Source: Clostridia bacterium (lineage in GTDB: Bacteria; Bacillota; Clostridia; Christensenellales; UBA1242). From it: a stretch of DNA of 64,000 nucleotides. The notes below the pieces were generated by a model. The model was given only the letters and a program-made list of their open reading frames with translations. It was not told the origin of the DNA and ran no database searches. Location: the NCBI GenBank assembly GCA_900753315.1, contig CAADYP010000018.1, positions 62,001 to 126,000 of the forward strand, read 5' to 3'. The stretch's first letter is position 1; every line of letters begins with the position of its first letter. Both the position numbers and the translations under genes were made by a program. This document shows positions 62,301 to 64,000 of the stretch, piece after piece.

Positions 62301-64000
62301 ATCAAAATTTAAAGAAGATTATGCAAATTCTTATGCAGTCTTCAACAATGTTGATGTAGATGGGTCTCTTGAAACAGTGGGGATTTACATCAAAATAACA
62401 CAACTTTCAACAGGAGAAACAAATCCTGACGGCGGAAACGAAGGAGATGGCAATCCAGGTGAAACGCCAATTGAACCAGAAGAACCATTTACTGGTGAAG
62501 AAAAGTTGTTCTCAACAATCAAGTTCTTCACAAAAGCACAAATGATTGGCAATGAATATTTTGACGGACAAAATGTCTTTGTTGTAAATATTTCCGCTTT
62601 GTTTGAAGATGAAGATTTAGCAAACCTTACAGGCTCATTTAAGATTGAGTTTGCAAGAATTCAAGTTTCAAAATCAACAACAGAAGATAACTATAAATTC
62701 ATTCTTTCCGACTGGCTCTCGGCAAGCTCTGACAAAGAATTTGTTTTTGAAAGACTTGCTGTTGTAAAGACTTTGAATCTTATAAATGGAAATCTTTATT
62801 GGACACCAAGTGGTGAAAAAACACAAAAATATTATGTTTACTTTATGCAAGGTGTAGAAGGAAACGACTATACATATTTTGACACAGAAAATTTGTTCTT
62901 CAATGCGTCAGAATACACTTCAACAGAAAGTTGCTATTACATTGCAGTTCAAAGCATAAGTAAAGATCCATATATGCTTTCATCTATCAAAGTTTTTGTA
63001 ACCGAAGTTAAAGGTGGAATTTCTGCTCCAGTTTTGGTTTATAAAAATCAAATGAAATCTTCAATTCAAATGAAAGATGGAAAACTTATTATTGATTGGG
63101 ACAAAAACGGAGACTTCTATAAGGCTTTGACACAAGAAGGAGATTATGGAGAAATTGCAAAAGGGTTGACAGAAACTGTATTTACAAGTCCATTCACATT
63201 CACTATTTCTCAACTTTTAAACAACGAAATAAAATTGAGATTGAGATTTACTTCAATCAATGGAGGAACAGAGGGTGTAAGAAAAGTTTTTGATATTAAT
63301 GCAAAACACCTTTTGACCGACCTTTTTGAATTTGGAACAGCAAATGGTTATGATGTTGAAAAGCAGTTGAAAGCGTTGTATACAAATTCAGGAACAAGTG
63401 TGATAGGAAAGATTATTAGCGAATTTTCAACCTTTGTTCAAAATGGGAGTCACGGAATTGCAAACTCATCAGTTTTATTTGATGATTTGTTTGAATCAGT
63501 ACAACTTGGGAATTATAAACTTGACTACTGTTTGCTTGGGAACACAAAGACACTCAATTCTTCTTGGTATAAATTTGAGAACAAAAACAAAGAAAACATT
63601 TTGTATGTAAATGGTGAACCTTCAATCAAGGCAATCAAGAGCGAAGGGACAACTGACAAAGCAATCAATGCTTATAAAGTTTTGATAAAGAAGAGTGAGA
63701 TTTACAATTATGTCGACGGTGCATATGTAAAAGAGATTGCGGAAAACTACAAATTCAAAATTTATGATGATGCTGGCAACACACATGTATTCTCAATCAC
63801 AAAAGGTATTTCAAGTTATAGTTTAAGTTTGCAAGGCTCAAAGACAGGGAAAACCGTTTCAGTTTATGAAACTGATTTGAATGGTGAGCAAACACAAAAT
63901 GGTACATATTTGATGTTCTACATAAACCACAATTCTGGAAACTCAATTTTGGGTGTTTATGACGAAGAGATAAACAGAACCAACTATAAGATGCAAATCT
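56308..64000 (+). CDS. Giant lipoprotein with FN3-like repeats, 3' end outside the window
   Basis: An open frame of 2564 codons from ATG 56308 that runs past the window. Signal: MKKINLVLMSMLAIVLSSV then lipobox LAAC with Cys23, so the protein is lipid-anchored on the outer face. The rest is made of many loosely related beta-sandwich units; a phrase of the type W-x-x-V-x-G-A-x-x-Y typical of FN3 domains recurs (LVWSAVAGARYRVCV; YTWGEVENADGYKLELYV; LSWNHVTGATGYLVKMF). A Pro/Gly/Glu-rich spacer occurs near 62430-62500 (TNPDGGNEGDGNPGETP). AAAGGGG precedes the start. Likely a surface adhesin or polymer-binding protein. Confidence 0.85.
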   Translation, partial: MKKINLVLMSMLAIVLSSVLAACSFKKAEATFSQSEIVVSLEDTIKLDEYLTVKNIEKNEVSFKYSNSSLFEANGRSIVAKQAGKSFVYATYQNNNLASMKIVVREKFSAPTKFELATDGTLSWNAVSAYYENETTPTKAQSYRVVGTCTVYSPNDPATVLETEDIDETVSTNSVKLSKAGKYEIGVQSLAYGYFDKSELSSVQTLYFGYMDKLEEKDLTWNSENGNLVWSAVAGARYRVCVDGVMIDSIQSATSKDLSSTFNSLESGEHKISVFVYDISGQKMVQESEKITIVKLDAPVASYEFSQNAGGQIKIEAQNDTKEFEISLRNTTSNQTVVLSYSGGDDIVFADLTGLASGVYEANIIAKNTNGNFYKSNATNFGKVYKMPKLNIAALGNNTLDGTVFNAKIAATGGLVAATTLIGGIKNDYVLEGLDVGQSEKNLELELLQSGIFNISAINAPKQKTNTISGDAVFAINADKSDGIQVVKLAQFSEEESEKVKHSYQDGKSVFAFKTIENATGYELNYYRGEAFEKVESSLYNVEISNDTAKITFTGKIEDLFDAQSFEDKNVFRFQIVAKTNNDNLTISSSVIKTLTLLSAPETTHSGNSVDKTYTWGEVENADGYKLELYVIDKDVFAENQSSISIETAGLTKTEHELENANYVFERVGYFYSKIYATTTNVDEFVSSQDCLQEVFYIAEKLQNGAVKFGYDENYKNQTGFTGSTGYFVKVENAENIDRYEVSIDGDSSTIFKTSETDSNVYLLSKVFEDGVAVNVSIVGHALDETIYLASDPTTLSIEKLAKVAYDDLQIDDLTTTLSISERSGVTGVKIWESDGNFALTDDGTYPQFDISRLSNFSLKFNLYGTKIVDKIYQDANGKIYLNSDDSTIVFKRLQSPSNLKYYDGSITFEHDALPPATKYYVLDLLCKTANGEDIKISIKFDTLVSATYDGTTVPIGLQTSFISYSGNTVTIKLSQIISLIKESEDLADIYNQTTQIKFAVYGYQKLNDASGVTLSSYYATAYGDSTKDHIVVEKMSASVLTFEKQSTDFVLNWTESTTTASVSAETKYQLYLDGAEKGGALTGLTYSIASSEFKDSTYYTFYIKSSNPYYLESNNSNIIRIYKLRGLSRVSLTDQCSLNYEIYTSETDFVDYVSVKKPSATIQDSSGVVSITESGEYVFKLIGKSVENAGETTYYVDSKDLAWTLAEMSTISPANKTISYANNLLSWNKFGEGQGLESLEYIVVFKDENGATATFKTTQTSVDLSLQAECYETISSLSAGQIKIQVSAHLNPYAVAVGGTIYYAPSAKLLDDKTECNHFLYTENRDVKKLTTPDVTNVEFVSADLKNSQFPEIKISFVGNYGNEGKFTFYFNDDDTTSWTSSLTQTNGKYTFSINKENYNNKVFPGDILKVKIKAVSDKDIPSSLGEVEIERVVDLQSVVCEKTGEKYNGKIKFTFNPEKPEYSLGGVVVKVEYQEDGADAKTEYFVAQTTEIAEFLTYDMSSFIETRLAKGGTIKLSAFINNYANDTSKVYYLAAPNVVESDTYYVLKSVENVTRATGGFYIDETLNGQSTTYVVEYGASRFEIVANQEGKFYFEFPNDWENDSYALKIYAVEDNFVKSSTNTITFSLNRIDKVSSVTMQRADDDLSDVTLSWNHVTGATGYLVKMFARTDVDKTDALYEFNTTKFHQEAGTTFTPVGGKVSYSMIEIFGKNYEKLTEYGKVTAYDLMSDIDVVFNVVAIGDSTYNNSKACSFNATLKGNLIAVKDISYDEYGKITFASLVGTTYLYRFVDASGTELQTWKTVYAESEITKLEASNLETKAAFNVEIIAVGSAVSEPATSTDFEFVLDSVPVSTLGSNMAFIINDEIIKIGYHESLPSSLAITLVPNSCTKLYVGLNKDSISKEEVVGIVPNEEFASEVEAQYVYSYNFISIINQLREAGYTVSTADNVDLYFWSYRGTVDTTGTYLISKPYKFSFKFATENQFNTIKKIGNLGEGSKFKEDYANSYAVFNNVDVDGSLETVGIYIKITQLSTGETNPDGGNEGDGNPGETPIEPEEPFTGEEKLFSTIKFFTKAQMIGNEYFDGQNVFVVNISALFEDEDLANLTGSFKIEFARIQVSKSTTEDNYKFILSDWLSASSDKEFVFERLAVVKTLNLINGNLYWTPSGEKTQKYYVYFMQGVEGNDYTYFDTENLFFNASEYTSTESCYYIAVQSISKDPYMLSSIKVFVTEVKGGISAPVLVYKNQMKSSIQMKDGKLIIDWDKNGDFYKALTQEGDYGEIAKGLTETVFTSPFTFTISQLLNNEIKLRLRFTSINGGTEGVRKVFDINAKHLLTDLFEFGTANGYDVEKQLKALYTNSGTSVIGKIISEFSTFVQNGSHGIANSSVLFDDLFESVQLGNYKLDYCLLGNTKTLNSSWYKFENKNKENILYVNGEPSIKAIKSEGTTDKAINAYKVLIKKSEIYNYVDGAYVKEIAENYKFKIYDDAGNTHVFSITKGISSYSLSLQGSKTGKTVSVYETDLNGEQTQNGTYLMFYINHNSGNSILGVYDEEINRTNYKMQI

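Noticed and set aside
1..64000. Alternative genetic code (for example TGA as Trp)
   Set aside because: Known genes end normally and keep TGG for Trp; TAA, TAG and TGA all serve as stops.

Overview
The window is AT-rich (about one third G+C by eye), gene-dense, uses the standard bacterial code, and looks like the chromosome of an anaerobic, spore-forming-lineage member of the Bacillota, most likely an uncultured gut Clostridia. Support: a glycine T-box leader, a SpoVD-type penicillin-binding protein with a PASTA domain, yabP/yabQ sporulation genes, pyruvate formate-lyase with its activase, a one-chain glycyl-tRNA synthetase, a DUF1540 protein, strong AGGAGG ribosome sites, and many small membrane proteins and lipoproteins. 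No phage, insertion sequence, rRNA operon or CRISPR array is visible. Two tRNA genes (Arg-TCG, Ala-TGC) are present.

Layout. 1-3.1 kb: end of a short dcw-type cluster (rsmH, FtsL-position protein, SpoVD/FtsI). 3.1-9.4 kb: zinc protease, DUF1540 protein, small membrane proteins, T-box-controlled glyS, YkpA-type ABC-F ATPase with a coupled unknown gene. 9.7-23.1 kb: a 3977-residue surface protein followed by cardiolipin synthase. 23.2-31.2 kb: membrane protein, unknown genes, an orphan VirD4/TraG-type ATPase, tRNA-Arg, Nudix, transglutaminase-like protein, enolase, and a protein with an internal duplication. 31.3-37.5 kb: lipoproteins, mscL, tRNA-Ala, PH-like protein, Cys/Gly-rich peptide, short-chain dehydrogenase.

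37.6-45.6 kb is the most remarkable part: a single seven-gene transcription unit with a strong promoter and a clear terminator. It encodes an SPFH protein with zinc ribbons, a membrane-anchored helical protein, a TPR protein, two coiled-coil proteins of ESCRT-III type (one with a clear CHMP/Snf7-like core), a Vps4-type AAA ATPase with an N-terminal MIT-like bundle and the Vps4 C-terminal helix, and a 1276-residue zinc ribbon/TPR/TIR/transmembrane/GLUG protein. I read it as a bacterial ESCRT-III/Vps4-like membrane-remodelling system joined to a membrane-spanning TIR protein. This is inferred from sequence patterns alone.

45.7-56 kb: heterodimeric ABC exporter, unknown membrane protein, pflB-pflA, CvpA-like protein, yabP-yabQ-(DivIC-position) operon, RluA-family pseudouridine synthase, and a ferritin-like protein that seems to have lost its metal ligands. 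56.3 kb to the end: a lipoprotein of at least 2564 residues with FN3-like repeats that runs off the window.

Several genes (3126, 9440 minus, 23221, 54622) have a good promoter whose -10 box lies only 5-6 bases before the ATG and no ribosome-binding site, suggesting leaderless mRNAs.
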